Assembly (NCBI GenBank): GCA_964450405.1
Contig: CAYVCQ010000008.1
Coordinates: 87,217 to 151,216, forward strand
Length of the DNA: 64,000 nucleotides
Direction: 5' to 3'
Source: WRGT01 sp964450405
GTDB lineage: Bacteria > Spirochaetota > UBA4802 > UBA5550
Shown here piece by piece: positions 45,127 through 53,873 of the stretch. The position numbers and the translations under genes were made by a program. A model generated the notes under the pieces. It saw nothing but the letters and a program-made list of their open reading frames with translations, was not told the origin of the DNA and did not search any database. The first letter of the stretch is position 1. Each line of letters begins with the position of its first letter.

Positions 45127-45161
45127 ACTTATCGTAATTAATCAAAATCTGGCTCTTCGCA

Positions 45162-45752
45162 TTAAAAATAAACAGCCAGCCTTTTCAAGTAAGCCTCTTC
45201 GTACCAGAGAAATTTTTTTACACACTCTTCGAATGTATTTCCAAGATTGATAAAATACTGATGAAGAGTGATCTTAACCTGAGACTCAAAGTCCTTTACA
45301 AGATAACAGTTTATAAAACCCACATAATTCTCCCGGGGGTCCCGTGATAATCTTTTTCTTATAGGGTTGTATCCGATATACCATAAAATCCAAAGCAGGT
45401 ACTGTTCCGGATTTTCAGATTTTTCAATAATATTCGATCCAAAACGTTCGTTCCAGAACGCTCCTGTTTCCCCAATAGATCTGTTGTATTTTTCTGCAAT
45501 TCTCGCTTTTATATACTGCATTATCAATGATATAGTTTCTCTATTCTCAACTGTTTTGATTATAAGATGGATGTGATTTCCCACAGGTTCTGCCGCAATA
45601 AGTTCAAATTCATATTTCTCCTGACACATTACAATTGATTCAACGAGATATTTTTTTGCATAACTGCTGTTAAACAGATTTCTTTTACCATGACACCTTG
45701 TAAAACAGTGATAGGTTACTCCCTGCAGGATTTCGCGTAGAGGTTTAGGCAT
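45162..45752 (-). CDS. REP-associated (Y1/HUH) tyrosine transposase-like protein
   Basis: The 196-residue protein belongs to the IS200-like Y1 transposases: the HUH motif NHIHLIIK (about 76-83), the opening TRCHGKRNLF and the candidate nucleophile tyrosine in MQYIKARIAEKYN (about 102-114). The start at 45752 is preferred over the frame start at 45923 because GGAG precedes it, and the longer frame would run through a REP hairpin. No IS-type long ends are seen, so this is a domesticated single-copy RAYT that uses the surrounding GGGTCAGAGC repeats. It lies between the REP hairpins at 44494 and 45820. Confidence 0.88.
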   Translation of the reverse strand: MPKPLREILQGVTYHCFTRCHGKRNLFNSSYAKKYLVESIVMCQEKYEFELIAAEPVGNHIHLIIKTVENRETISLIMQYIKARIAEKYNRSIGETGAFWNERFGSNIIEKSENPEQYLLWILWYIGYNPIRKRLSRDPRENYVGFINCYLVKDFESQVKITLHQYFINLGNTFEECVKKFLWYEEAYLKRLAVYF

Positions 45753-45819
45753 TTTTATCTCCAGATGTATCTGTTTATTATAAATACGTCTGGAGTGCTC
45801 GTCGAATAAAAAAAAATGA

Positions 45820-45858
45820 GGGTCAGAGCCTCTTTTTTTAAAAAAAACTGCTCTGACC
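45820..45858. repeat. REP hairpin, inverted pair, next to the RAYT gene
   Basis: GGGTCAGAGC (45820-45829) and GCTCTGACCC (45849-45858) face each other across T7-A9 tracts. The hairpin lies 67 bp upstream of the RAYT start and 15 bp from the iorB stop, so it may also end the iorAB transcript. Confidence 0.9.
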
Positions 45859-45873
45859 CCTATTTTTAAACTT

Positions 45874-46446
45874 TTACTTAACCAAACCCCTTCCCAAATG
45901 AAATGCCTTGAGATTCTGTTCAACGAACTTCTCCTTTACAAGAGACTTTATCGCATCCTCCCAATCGCTAACATTGAACTCAAGGTAAGTGGATAGACAT
46001 CCAACCATCACTATGTTCAGAGCCTTTTTTGTTCCGGCTTCTTTAAGTGCTTCAGTTGTATCTACCACGACTGTATTAGTGAAATTTTCTTTCAGCCATG
46101 ATTCTATGTCCGCTGGATACTTCATTACACCGATCTCAACCGGAGCGGGATTTATCTGCTCTCTATTTACGATAAGTACTGCATTCTTATCAAGATACTC
46201 AAGCTTTCTCATTGACTCAAGCAGCTCGAGGCATACAACAAAGTCTGCTCCACCTTTTGGGATAAGGGGAGAGAAAACCTCTTTCCCGTAACGGACGTGA
46301 CAATCGACACTTCCGCCACGCTGGGCCATACCGTGAACCTCGGACTCTTTGATGTCGTATCCATTTTTCTTTGCAACTTCCATAAGAACTTTACTTGCAA
46401 GGATAACTCCCTGACCGCCTACACCTGCGAATATTACGTTTTTCAT
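45874..46446 (-). CDS. iorB: Indolepyruvate:ferredoxin oxidoreductase beta subunit
   Basis: The 190-residue protein has the gamma-domain pattern of 2-oxoacid:ferredoxin oxidoreductases (VIFAGVGGQGVILASKVL at the start; ESEVHGMAQRGGSVDCHVRYG). With IorA it oxidises aryl-2-keto acids to aryl-acyl-CoA and reduces ferredoxin. Its start lies one base after the iorA stop. It is the last gene of the paaK-ACT-iorA-iorB operon. Confidence 0.95.
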   Translation of the reverse strand: MKNVIFAGVGGQGVILASKVLMEVAKKNGYDIKESEVHGMAQRGGSVDCHVRYGKEVFSPLIPKGGADFVVCLELLESMRKLEYLDKNAVLIVNREQINPAPVEIGVMKYPADIESWLKENFTNTVVVDTTEALKEAGTKKALNIVMVGCLSTYLEFNVSDWEDAIKSLVKEKFVEQNLKAFHLGRGLVK

Positions 46447-46447
46447 A

Positions 46448-48010
46448 TTATCCTCGCTTAATCAAAATACAATCACGTTTTGCAATGATAACTGAAGGTT
46501 CTCTTGTGGCAACCTCTCCCACTATCACTTTCTCGAGTTCCTCTACATTGCGCGGATCTATTACAAATACACGTTTCACTCCGCATGCCTTTACAACCAT
46601 CTCCAGGTCAAGCTCGTGTGTGGGATCCCCCATAAGAGTTGATCCGGTTGCAGGATTTTCCTGATGACCGGTCATTGCTGTTATTCTGTTATCAAGTATA
46701 ATAACAGTACCGGTGCCTTTATTATAAACCAGATCGATAAGTCCTGTTATTCCTGAGTGCATAAAAGTCGAATCCCCGATAACAGCGACAGAGTTTCCCG
46801 CCATTTCATCGCCGCGGGCTTTTTCAAAACCTAGATGCATACCAATACTTGCCCCCATACATCCTTGTGAATGCATTGCAGAGTAAGGAGGAAGAACTCC
46901 CAGAGTATAGCAGCCTATATCGCCATTAACTACGTAATTGTGCTTCTTCAGAATGTTAAAAACAAAAGCGTGAGGGCAGCCTTTGCAGAGTCCAGGAGGA
47001 CGACCTGGAATGTCACCGGTGTATGCCGGCACAGATTTGACAGCTTCTTTTTTATTAAGTGCGAGATCGACAATCTCAGGAGTTAACTCACCGCAGATAG
47101 GGATTATCTCCTTGCCGATAACTTTTATACCGAGAGCTTTTACATAATCTTCGATAAATGGATCGAGCTCCTCAACTACATAGAGCTCGTCAACTCCTTC
47201 AGCAAATTCCTTGATCAATCTATCTGGAAGAGGCCATACCATGCCGATTTTTAGAACAGAGTCATCGGGGCAGGTTTCTCTTACATACTGGTACGCAACT
47301 CCATTTGTGATTATTCCGCGTTTTTTATCTCTCCACTCAATGCGGTTGAGTCCTGAATCGCTGGAGTATTCTTTTAATTTCAGATGCTGCTCTTCGATAA
47401 ACACATGTCTCGGTCTTGCGTGCGCAGGTATCATTACATATTTTTTAGGATCACGAACAAACTCTTTCAGAGGAACTTCATTTCTCTCCCCGATTTCAAC
47501 AAGAGCCTGAGAGTGAGCAATACGTGTTGTTATTCGCACAAGAACAGGTCTATCAAACTTCTCGGAAATTTCAAACGCCAGTTTAGTAAACTCCTTCGCC
47601 TCAGCCGGACCTGACGGATCGAGCATGGGAAGTTTTGCCGCACGGGCAATATGCCTGTTATCCTGCTCGTTCTGTGAACTCCACGCGCCGGGATCATCTG
47701 CGTTGATAATAACCATTCCACCATTTACACCCGTGTATGAAAACGTAAAGAGAGGATCAGCCGCTACATTAAGTCCGACATGCTTCATTGTGGCTAGTGA
47801 TCTTGCTCCGGCAATTGACGCACCGGCCACAACCTCAAGCGCCACCTTCTCGTTTGGAGACCACTGCGACTTTATTTCTCTGTAATCTCTTGCGATAGTT
47901 TCGAGTATCTCGGTACTCGGGGTCCCGGGGTAACCTGCAGCAACTCTGCATCCCGCCTCCCATGCTCCTCGGGCTATTGCTTCATTTCCCAGCATTATTT
48001 TTGAAGTCAT
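46448..48010 (-). CDS. iorA: Indolepyruvate:ferredoxin oxidoreductase alpha subunit, short form
   Basis: The 520-residue protein has the alpha domain (LGNEAIARGAWEAGCRVAAG, GYPGTPSTEI) and the thiamin-diphosphate domain (GRPPGLCKGCPHAF, GDSTFMHSGITGL). It stops at DCILIKRG, just where the canonical C-terminal two-cluster ferredoxin domain begins, so that electron relay is absent. Short forms are known in other bacteria; an external ferredoxin must serve. It overlaps the ACT gene by four bases. It works with iorB and paaK in anaerobic aromatic amino acid metabolism. Confidence 0.95.
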   Translation of the reverse strand: MTSKIMLGNEAIARGAWEAGCRVAAGYPGTPSTEILETIARDYREIKSQWSPNEKVALEVVAGASIAGARSLATMKHVGLNVAADPLFTFSYTGVNGGMVIINADDPGAWSSQNEQDNRHIARAAKLPMLDPSGPAEAKEFTKLAFEISEKFDRPVLVRITTRIAHSQALVEIGERNEVPLKEFVRDPKKYVMIPAHARPRHVFIEEQHLKLKEYSSDSGLNRIEWRDKKRGIITNGVAYQYVRETCPDDSVLKIGMVWPLPDRLIKEFAEGVDELYVVEELDPFIEDYVKALGIKVIGKEIIPICGELTPEIVDLALNKKEAVKSVPAYTGDIPGRPPGLCKGCPHAFVFNILKKHNYVVNGDIGCYTLGVLPPYSAMHSQGCMGASIGMHLGFEKARGDEMAGNSVAVIGDSTFMHSGITGLIDLVYNKGTGTVIILDNRITAMTGHQENPATGSTLMGDPTHELDLEMVVKACGVKRVFVIDPRNVEELEKVIVGEVATREPSVIIAKRDCILIKRG

Positions 48011-48444
48011 TTGTTTTCTCCAATTATATCAATCTTTCTTACAATATTATATCCTTTGTCTTTCAATGCGCTCTTTGCAGCCTCGATATCCTCAAATCTG
48101 AATATCATCACAGCCTTTCCTTCACGCTTCTCGGTAAATGCATACATATACTCTATGTTGAGATTCATCGCTGCAAATACATCAAGCGCCTTATAAAGAG
48201 AACCAGGAGTATCATCAATCTCAAGAGCCAGAACATCTGTAACAGATGATGTTATATTGTGCTCTTTCAGAACCTGATACCCTTTATCGGGATCATTGAC
48301 TATCATACGAAGAATTCCGAAATCCGAAGTCTCGGCAATAGTGAGTGTGATAATATTTATGTTTTCATCGGCTAAAACTTTGAGTACCTTCTGAAGATGC
48401 CCCGGTTTGTTTGCCACAAAGGCTGAAAGCTGGGTTACATTCAT
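48007..48444 (-). CDS. Tandem ACT-domain protein
   Basis: The 145-residue protein consists of two ACT domains (about 1-68 and 69-145; for example FVANKPGHLQKVLKVLADENINI and EIDDTPGSLYKALDVFAAMNL). Stand-alone ACT proteins of this kind occur beside phenylacetate-CoA ligases and indolepyruvate oxidoreductases and probably sense aromatic amino acids. GGAG lies seven bases before the ATG. It lies between paaK and iorA, overlapping iorA by four bases. Confidence 0.93.
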   Translation of the reverse strand: MNVTQLSAFVANKPGHLQKVLKVLADENINIITLTIAETSDFGILRMIVNDPDKGYQVLKEHNITSSVTDVLALEIDDTPGSLYKALDVFAAMNLNIEYMYAFTEKREGKAVMIFRFEDIEAAKSALKDKGYNIVRKIDIIGENK

Positions 48445-48550
48445 ACCGCTTCTCCTTTATCTTTTTCTTTTATCTGTAAAAATTGTGTGACCTCTATAAT
48501 TCTGCGTGTGGTTTGCAAAGGTGCAGCATCCCCTTTAACCAGTTACTAAT

Positions 48551-49852
48551 TTATACTTTTCTTTTATCAACGACTCGTACGGCTTTGCCTTCGCTTCTCG
48601 GTATAGTCTGAGGCTCAACCAGTGTAATCTTTGCAGTGATCCCGAGTGAACTTCTGAAGCGGTCTGAAATATTTTTTGAGAGATTACTCATCACTTTAAT
48701 CTCATCAGAAAAAATCCTTTCGTTGATCTCCACCATCACCTCAATATCGTCCATTGAACCTTTCCTGTCAACAACGATCTGGTAGTGCGGCTCAACTCCC
48801 TCGAAGCCCATAAGCACAGACTCTATCTGACTTGGGAAAACATTTACACCTCTGATTATAAGCATATCGTCAGAACGTCCCGTTACCTTATCCATCTTGA
48901 CAAGAGTTCTTCCGCACTTGCATCCATCGTGATAGAGTCTTGTAATGTCCCTTGACCTGTACCGTATACCGGGGAATGCCTCTTTTGTGAGAGATGTGTA
49001 CACGATCTCACCCTTCTCTCCTTCAGGAAGAACCTCCCCTGTATCGGGATCGATTATCTCCACATAAAAATGATCCTCAAAAACATGAAGTCCCTTCTTC
49101 TCTGAACACTCCGCTGACACGCCGGGCCCGATAACCTCACTGAGCCCGTATATATCGTAGGCGTCAATTTTTAGACGACGCTCAATCTCTCCCCGCATCT
49201 CCTCTGTCCATGGCTCTGCTCCGAAGACACCGATTCTGAGCTTTGTGGATTCTATTTTAAAATCGGGCATATTTGTTTCGATAAAATCCGCAATGTTAAG
49301 TGCATATGACGGAGTTGAACAGAATACTGTTGTGCCGAAATCCTGCATCAGCATCAGTTGTCGTGGAGTATTCCCTCCGGACATCGGAACTGTAAGCGCG
49401 CCCAATTTTTCCGATCCGTAGTGAAGACCAAGTCCACCGGTAAATAAGCCGTATCCGTAGGCGACCTGAACAACATCGTTCTCGGAAACTCCATATGAAA
49501 CAAGACTTCTCGCCACAACCTCTGCGAAAACATTAACGTCGTTCTTCGTGTATCCCACAACTGTTGCATTCCCGGTTGTTCCGGAAGATGCATGAACTCG
49601 GACAACCTTGCTTAGAGGAACCGCAAATAATCCATATGGATAATTATCCCTCATGTCCTGCTTGGTAAGAAAAGGAACTCTTTTCATATCATCAAGTGAT
49701 TTAAAATCATCCGGATGAAAACCGGCTGCTTCAAATTTCTTTTTGTAAAATGGAACATTATCATATGCATGCCTTATGGACCACTTCAGCCTCTCAAGCT
49801 GAAGCTCCTTCATTTTGTTAACAGGCATCGACTCAATTTCTCTATTGAACAT
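48551..49852 (-). CDS. paaK: Phenylacetate-CoA ligase
   Basis: The 433-residue AMP-forming ligase has the PaaK signature ASSGTTGNATVVGYTKND, the YGLSEVIGPG motif and a C-terminal catalytic lysine region SEGKAVRVVDKR. It activates phenylacetate or related arylacetates to CoA thioesters. Linkage to IorAB suggests interconversion of aryl-pyruvates and arylacetyl-CoA, perhaps to gain ATP or reducing power. It is the first gene of the operon; GAGGAAG precedes the ATG. Confidence 0.95.
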   Translation of the reverse strand: MFNREIESMPVNKMKELQLERLKWSIRHAYDNVPFYKKKFEAAGFHPDDFKSLDDMKRVPFLTKQDMRDNYPYGLFAVPLSKVVRVHASSGTTGNATVVGYTKNDVNVFAEVVARSLVSYGVSENDVVQVAYGYGLFTGGLGLHYGSEKLGALTVPMSGGNTPRQLMLMQDFGTTVFCSTPSYALNIADFIETNMPDFKIESTKLRIGVFGAEPWTEEMRGEIERRLKIDAYDIYGLSEVIGPGVSAECSEKKGLHVFEDHFYVEIIDPDTGEVLPEGEKGEIVYTSLTKEAFPGIRYRSRDITRLYHDGCKCGRTLVKMDKVTGRSDDMLIIRGVNVFPSQIESVLMGFEGVEPHYQIVVDRKGSMDDIEVMVEINERIFSDEIKVMSNLSKNISDRFRSSLGITAKITLVEPQTIPRSEGKAVRVVDKRKV

Positions 49853-50221
49853 TACTCTTCCTCGTATTTAAAAATGCATTATTCCAATAATTCGTACTTA
49901 TTGATAATTAATCAAATATAATTTTATTTTTGTTCAGTGATTTTTTACTATCTACTTAAAAATTGGTGAATAAATTTCTCCATTCTGTGTCTGTGCCACA
50001 GCGGGGATCGTTATTATCAACGGATTATGAGCAATTATGTTTTTTACAGTCAGAGGATGGAAAACTCTATTTTATTCTTAATTTTTTATTTTAAATTATA
50101 AGAAAGTTGTATTCACAGCTAAAAACGGCCCGTTTTACTTCGTACCATTAGTTAATCTTATATTTTTAGGGGGTCAGAGCCTCATTGTCAGTCATGAGGG
50201 GTCAGAGCCCCATCAATTCAC
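49853..50221. other. Intergenic region with REP pair and leader-like motif
   Basis: This 369-bp stretch has no gene. It has a leader-like motif at 50014-50031 (TTATCAACGGATTATGAG, close to 20238-20255), and two direct REP cores at its right end. Confidence 0.55.
50171..50208 (+). repeat. REP pair, direct orientation
   Basis: GGGTCAGAGC occurs at 50171-50180 and 50199-50208, separated by 18 bases that include CTCAT and ATGAG as a small inverted repeat. It lies 14 bp after the stop of the GGDEF gene. Confidence 0.85.
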
Positions 50222-52018
50222 TTAAATATCCTGTGAACCTTTTTCTACAACGACTCTATTTCTGCCGGAATTCTTAGCTTCGTATAGTGCGTGATCTACT
50301 CTGTTGACAAAGGAATCCATTGACTCTCCATATTTATAGCGGGCGATCCCGAAACTCGCAGTAACTTTTCTATTTACGGAAAAATTAAAATTCTCTATGG
50401 ATTCCCTTATTCTTTCGGTAAACTGCACAATAGATTTCAGGTCACCTTCTCCCACTATTATGCAAAACTCCTCCCCTCCCCACCTTGCAAGAATATCCCT
50501 TGTTCGGATGAGACGCTTTACAACTGCTGAAAATTCCTTGAGAACTATATCCCCGGTATTGTGTCCGAAATCATCATTTACTCTTTTAAAAAAATCTATA
50601 TCAAACATAATCAGCCAGAGCATCTCACCCTTTTTATAATCTTTAACAGCATTATTTAAAACAGAATCAAAGAAACGCCTATTGTAAAGCTCGGTCAAAG
50701 AATCAGTTGAAGATATATAACTGAGGTCCTTTACTATACTCTTTTTTATGCCGATCTCTTCAATCAGCGTTACATTCTCCTGGAAAATTTCGGAAAAATA
50801 CATTGCGATGATAAAAAAATGTCCCAGTAGAAAAATAAAAAAAACATACTGGCTTACACTTCCGAAACCCCGGCTGGTTAGAAAATAAACTATATCATTT
50901 ACAAAGGCAAAAAACGCCGAGATCAGAATAAAAAAGTATATTCTTGCACCCTTCATTTTTCTTTTTACTGCAGAGAAAACCGGACCGGCTATTACATAAA
51001 TTGCCACAAGAAGTATATATATCTGAAAAATCGGAAGAGCTGATTTTATATAATAAACCGGAGCAGCAACGACATAGACAAAGGACGATAATCCAAAATA
51101 TAAAAGCATCCGATACAGAATACTTTTCTTATCAACATAATACAGCTGAACAAAAAATCTCAGAAAGAAAACAAAGACCAGAAGAAAAGAAACAAATTCA
51201 GCCTTAACAATAAAACTATAGCCCAGATGCTCCACGAGAGAAAAAATAAAGAATGAGTCGGAAAGAACAAAAATGCGAATCATCACCATTAAACAGATCA
51301 ATGCGATATAAAGATTTGATGATGCCTTTCTGAAATATAGATTTATTGTTAAATGGAATATAATTACTATTGCAAGAGCTCCGAGAACTATGCTGTTTAA
51401 AAAAGTATTAAAAAGTTCCGCGGTATAAACAGCTGAAGGGGGTCCGATGGATACAGGATAGCATAATCCTCCCCGTCTGTCCTGGAAGTTTACTACCTGT
51501 ACCGTAAATACTACCTCACCTCTAACAGGATTAAAATCTGTCACGGCCATATACCCGCCCGGGATGGAATCCTCCACAGGTTCATTTACAGTTCCGATTT
51601 CTGTTAGCAACGTGTTATCAGCCCAGACTTTACATATAGTTTTAACCCATTTGATTTTTATGGAATAGTTTGTCTTTCCCGGCGGGAGCAGAACCTTTAA
51701 TCTATATGTACCGGTTCCCCTATCACTCTGCAATTTGTTCCAGTCACCGGGAACATAAAGAAATACAGGTCTCAAAGCCTTAACAGGATTATTAAAATCT
51801 GCAGGAGTCAGCAATCTGGCAGGATAAAACTCCCAATCTCCGTTGAGATCAATAATTTCACTAATATCACTGTTTTTACTAAGATCGGCGATACCTGAAA
51901 CAGCATAGGTGCTGCTGTTTTTTCGAGGAGCGCATCCGGCGGCAAATAGCAATATAAGAGCAATAAATATTACTCTAAAAATGTTTTCTCTGAGAGACAT
52001 AAGCTCTCTAAAAGCCAT
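50222..52018 (-). CDS. 7TMR-DISM diguanylate cyclase (GGDEF) lipoprotein-like sensor
   Basis: The 598-residue protein starts with a signal/TM segment ending in a lipobox-like FAAGC, an extracellular DISM beta-sandwich (about 45-190), seven TM segments (about 210-400) and a C-terminal GGDEF domain (about 425-595) with RWGGEEF, an active-site variant of GGDEF. It should make cyclic di-GMP in response to an envelope or carbohydrate-type signal. GGAG lies seven bases before the first ATG. Confidence 0.92.
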   Translation of the reverse strand: MAFRELMSLRENIFRVIFIALILLFAAGCAPRKNSSTYAVSGIADLSKNSDISEIIDLNGDWEFYPARLLTPADFNNPVKALRPVFLYVPGDWNKLQSDRGTGTYRLKVLLPPGKTNYSIKIKWVKTICKVWADNTLLTEIGTVNEPVEDSIPGGYMAVTDFNPVRGEVVFTVQVVNFQDRRGGLCYPVSIGPPSAVYTAELFNTFLNSIVLGALAIVIIFHLTINLYFRKASSNLYIALICLMVMIRIFVLSDSFFIFSLVEHLGYSFIVKAEFVSFLLVFVFFLRFFVQLYYVDKKSILYRMLLYFGLSSFVYVVAAPVYYIKSALPIFQIYILLVAIYVIAGPVFSAVKRKMKGARIYFFILISAFFAFVNDIVYFLTSRGFGSVSQYVFFIFLLGHFFIIAMYFSEIFQENVTLIEEIGIKKSIVKDLSYISSTDSLTELYNRRFFDSVLNNAVKDYKKGEMLWLIMFDIDFFKRVNDDFGHNTGDIVLKEFSAVVKRLIRTRDILARWGGEEFCIIVGEGDLKSIVQFTERIRESIENFNFSVNRKVTASFGIARYKYGESMDSFVNRVDHALYEAKNSGRNRVVVEKGSQDI

Positions 52019-52414
52019 AAAATTACTCCATATAATAACTAATTTACTTTATTTCAAATTTTAATCAATGTTTTTTTATAACTAATCAAAAACTGTTTAT
52101 TCTGCTTTCCACCTCGCCGGAGACACAGGCTGAATATTTTTCGCCACCGGTTTTTGGACTCTTACGTTTTTTATAATGGACATTTTATTGATTACTAATA
52201 ATTTCATTCAACAGATGATTTCAGAAATTAAATTTTCAACCTTATACTTAAATAATTCTGTCACACCTGTGCAGGCGGGTAAGCGATTTATACATCAGGG
52301 AAAAGCCGCTTCCATTATACTCTTCCCGGTGTCACTTCTTTACGGAAATGACACGGTGTATTCTAATTTATTAAAAGAGATCTTTAACTACACAATACAA
52401 AAAGGAGAAAACAG
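52019..52414. other. Divergent intergenic region, no credible gene
   Basis: This 396-bp region separates the GGDEF gene (minus) and the ferredoxin-nitroreductase gene (plus). The frame at 52176-52433 has no ribosome binding site and overlaps the next gene, so it is not called. It includes a short GC-rich stretch with CGCCGGAG near 52112-52119. Confidence 0.55.
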
Positions 52415-53236
52415 ATGGCACTTTTTACAATAGACGAGAGCAAATGCAGAAAAGACAAACTCTGCGTAATGGAATGCCCAATGCAGATAATAGCGATGAA
52501 AAGCAACGAGTCGATCCCTGAACCTGTCAGAGGCGCAGAAAATTTCTGCATCAACTGCGGACACTGCGTGGCAGTTTGCCCCACCGGCGCATTCAGTCTG
52601 GGCACCATGAAGGCCGATGACTGCGAGGAGATTAATCCGCAGTGGAACCCCGGACAGGATGTCATTGAAAACTACATGAAGTCAAGACGCTCTGTAAGAA
52701 AATTCAAAAAAGCACCTGTTGAAAAAGATAAACTGGAACAGCTGATAAAAATGGCATCATACGCTCCGTCGGGTCACAATTCACGTCCTGCGGCATGGAC
52801 AGTGTTCGGTGATAAAGAAGGTGTAAAAGAAATCGCTTCAGTTGTAATTGACTGGATGAAAAACACGCTCGCAGAGAAACCTGATCTTGGGAAAATGTTT
52901 CATTTTGACATGATAACAAAGGCATGGGATATGGGGATAGATACCGTGACTCACAATGCACCGGCGATTGTTATAGTTCACGGGAAAAAAGCCAATCCCA
53001 TGGCATCACAGGCCTGTACCATTGCAATTTCACATCTGGAACTTGCCGCACCGTCACTCGGACTCGGCTGCTGCTGGGGCGGGTTTGTTACATGGTGCGC
53101 CATGGAGTGGAAACCGCTGAGAGAGAAGTTGAATCTGCCTGAAGGTGATGTTATGTTCGGTTCGATGCTGACCGGGTATCCGTTGTTTAAGTACTATAGA
53201 GTTCCGAAGAGGGAGTCTGTAGTTTACTGGAAGTAG
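52415..53236 (+). CDS. Ferredoxin-nitroreductase fusion
   Basis: The 273-residue protein has an N-terminal 2x[4Fe-4S] ferredoxin domain (C-x-x-x-x-x-C-x-x-x-C-P and CINCGHCVAVCP, within about 1-60), then a nitroreductase domain (about 75-273) with SRRSVRKF, an SGHNSRPA stretch and the LELAAPSLGLGCCWGG FMN/NAD loop. It is a typical anaerobic electron-transfer flavoprotein. GGAG precedes the ATG at an optimal distance. It is monocistronic. Confidence 0.95.
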   Translation: MALFTIDESKCRKDKLCVMECPMQIIAMKSNESIPEPVRGAENFCINCGHCVAVCPTGAFSLGTMKADDCEEINPQWNPGQDVIENYMKSRRSVRKFKKAPVEKDKLEQLIKMASYAPSGHNSRPAAWTVFGDKEGVKEIASVVIDWMKNTLAEKPDLGKMFHFDMITKAWDMGIDTVTHNAPAIVIVHGKKANPMASQACTIAISHLELAAPSLGLGCCWGGFVTWCAMEWKPLREKLNLPEGDVMFGSMLTGYPLFKYYRVPKRESVVYWK

Positions 53237-53362
53237 TACAGGATTACGGGGATTCAATAGATTACCAGGATTAGACTAGTTATCTCTTTCTTTGTGTCCC
53301 GTTCCGCCCTGTCGGACACCTTCCCCATGATGAGATGGGGAAGGGTTGTGTTGGAGAATTTT

Positions 53363-53863
53363 CTACTTTTTCAGTTCATTATACTTCTTAAAAATCAGTA
53401 CCACCAGAAAATTATTCCAAGAAAACTTAACTTTTCCAAGATTTTTTAGCGGTATAGCTTTTTTCACTTCATCATAATTCGATGTATAAAAAGATGAGAT
53501 CGGAGGGAGTATTCTGTTGCTGCTCACTGGATAAATTGTCTCGTAGGCGGTGTCGCGCGATGGCAGCTCCATTGTAAAATAGCCGTCGATATTGTTGAGA
53601 TTATACCTTTTACTGAAAAATAGATATCTGTAGCGCAGAAACTTCTCATCGATAAAAATATTTTTAATACTGATGAATGATGAGATAATTGCGAATAGTG
53701 TAAAAACAATATAGAGCGGTACTGTAATAAAAAAAAGAGGATCTCCGTAACTTATTTCGCCGGAGATGAACATGGGGGACATCCCCCAATAGGCGCCTGC
53801 TGCAACTCCGATGAGCATTATATGAAGCAGCAATGCGGATATGGAAAACCTGCCTTTTATCAT
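53363..53863 (-). CDS. Small membrane protein with PH-like domain
   Basis: The 166-residue protein has two TM segments (about 8-30 and 43-65) followed by a short beta-rich region with YRYLFFSKRYNLNNIDGYF, resembling bacterial PH (bPH) domains. Function unknown. It lies 10 bp after the nifS stop on the same strand. Confidence 0.65.
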   Translation of the reverse strand: MIKGRFSISALLLHIMLIGVAAGAYWGMSPMFISGEISYGDPLFFITVPLYIVFTLFAIISSFISIKNIFIDEKFLRYRYLFFSKRYNLNNIDGYFTMELPSRDTAYETIYPVSSNRILPPISSFYTSNYDEVKKAIPLKNLGKVKFSWNNFLVVLIFKKYNELKK

Positions 53864-53873
53864 ACTTTATTTT

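Noticed and set aside
45753..45923. N-terminal extension of the RAYT frame
   Set aside because: It would translate through the REP hairpin and into the iorB end; the ATG at 45752 has a good ribosome binding site.
52176..52433. 85-codon plus-strand frame before the nitroreductase gene
   Set aside because: No ribosome binding site, overlap with the start of the well-supported ferredoxin-nitroreductase gene and no family resemblance.
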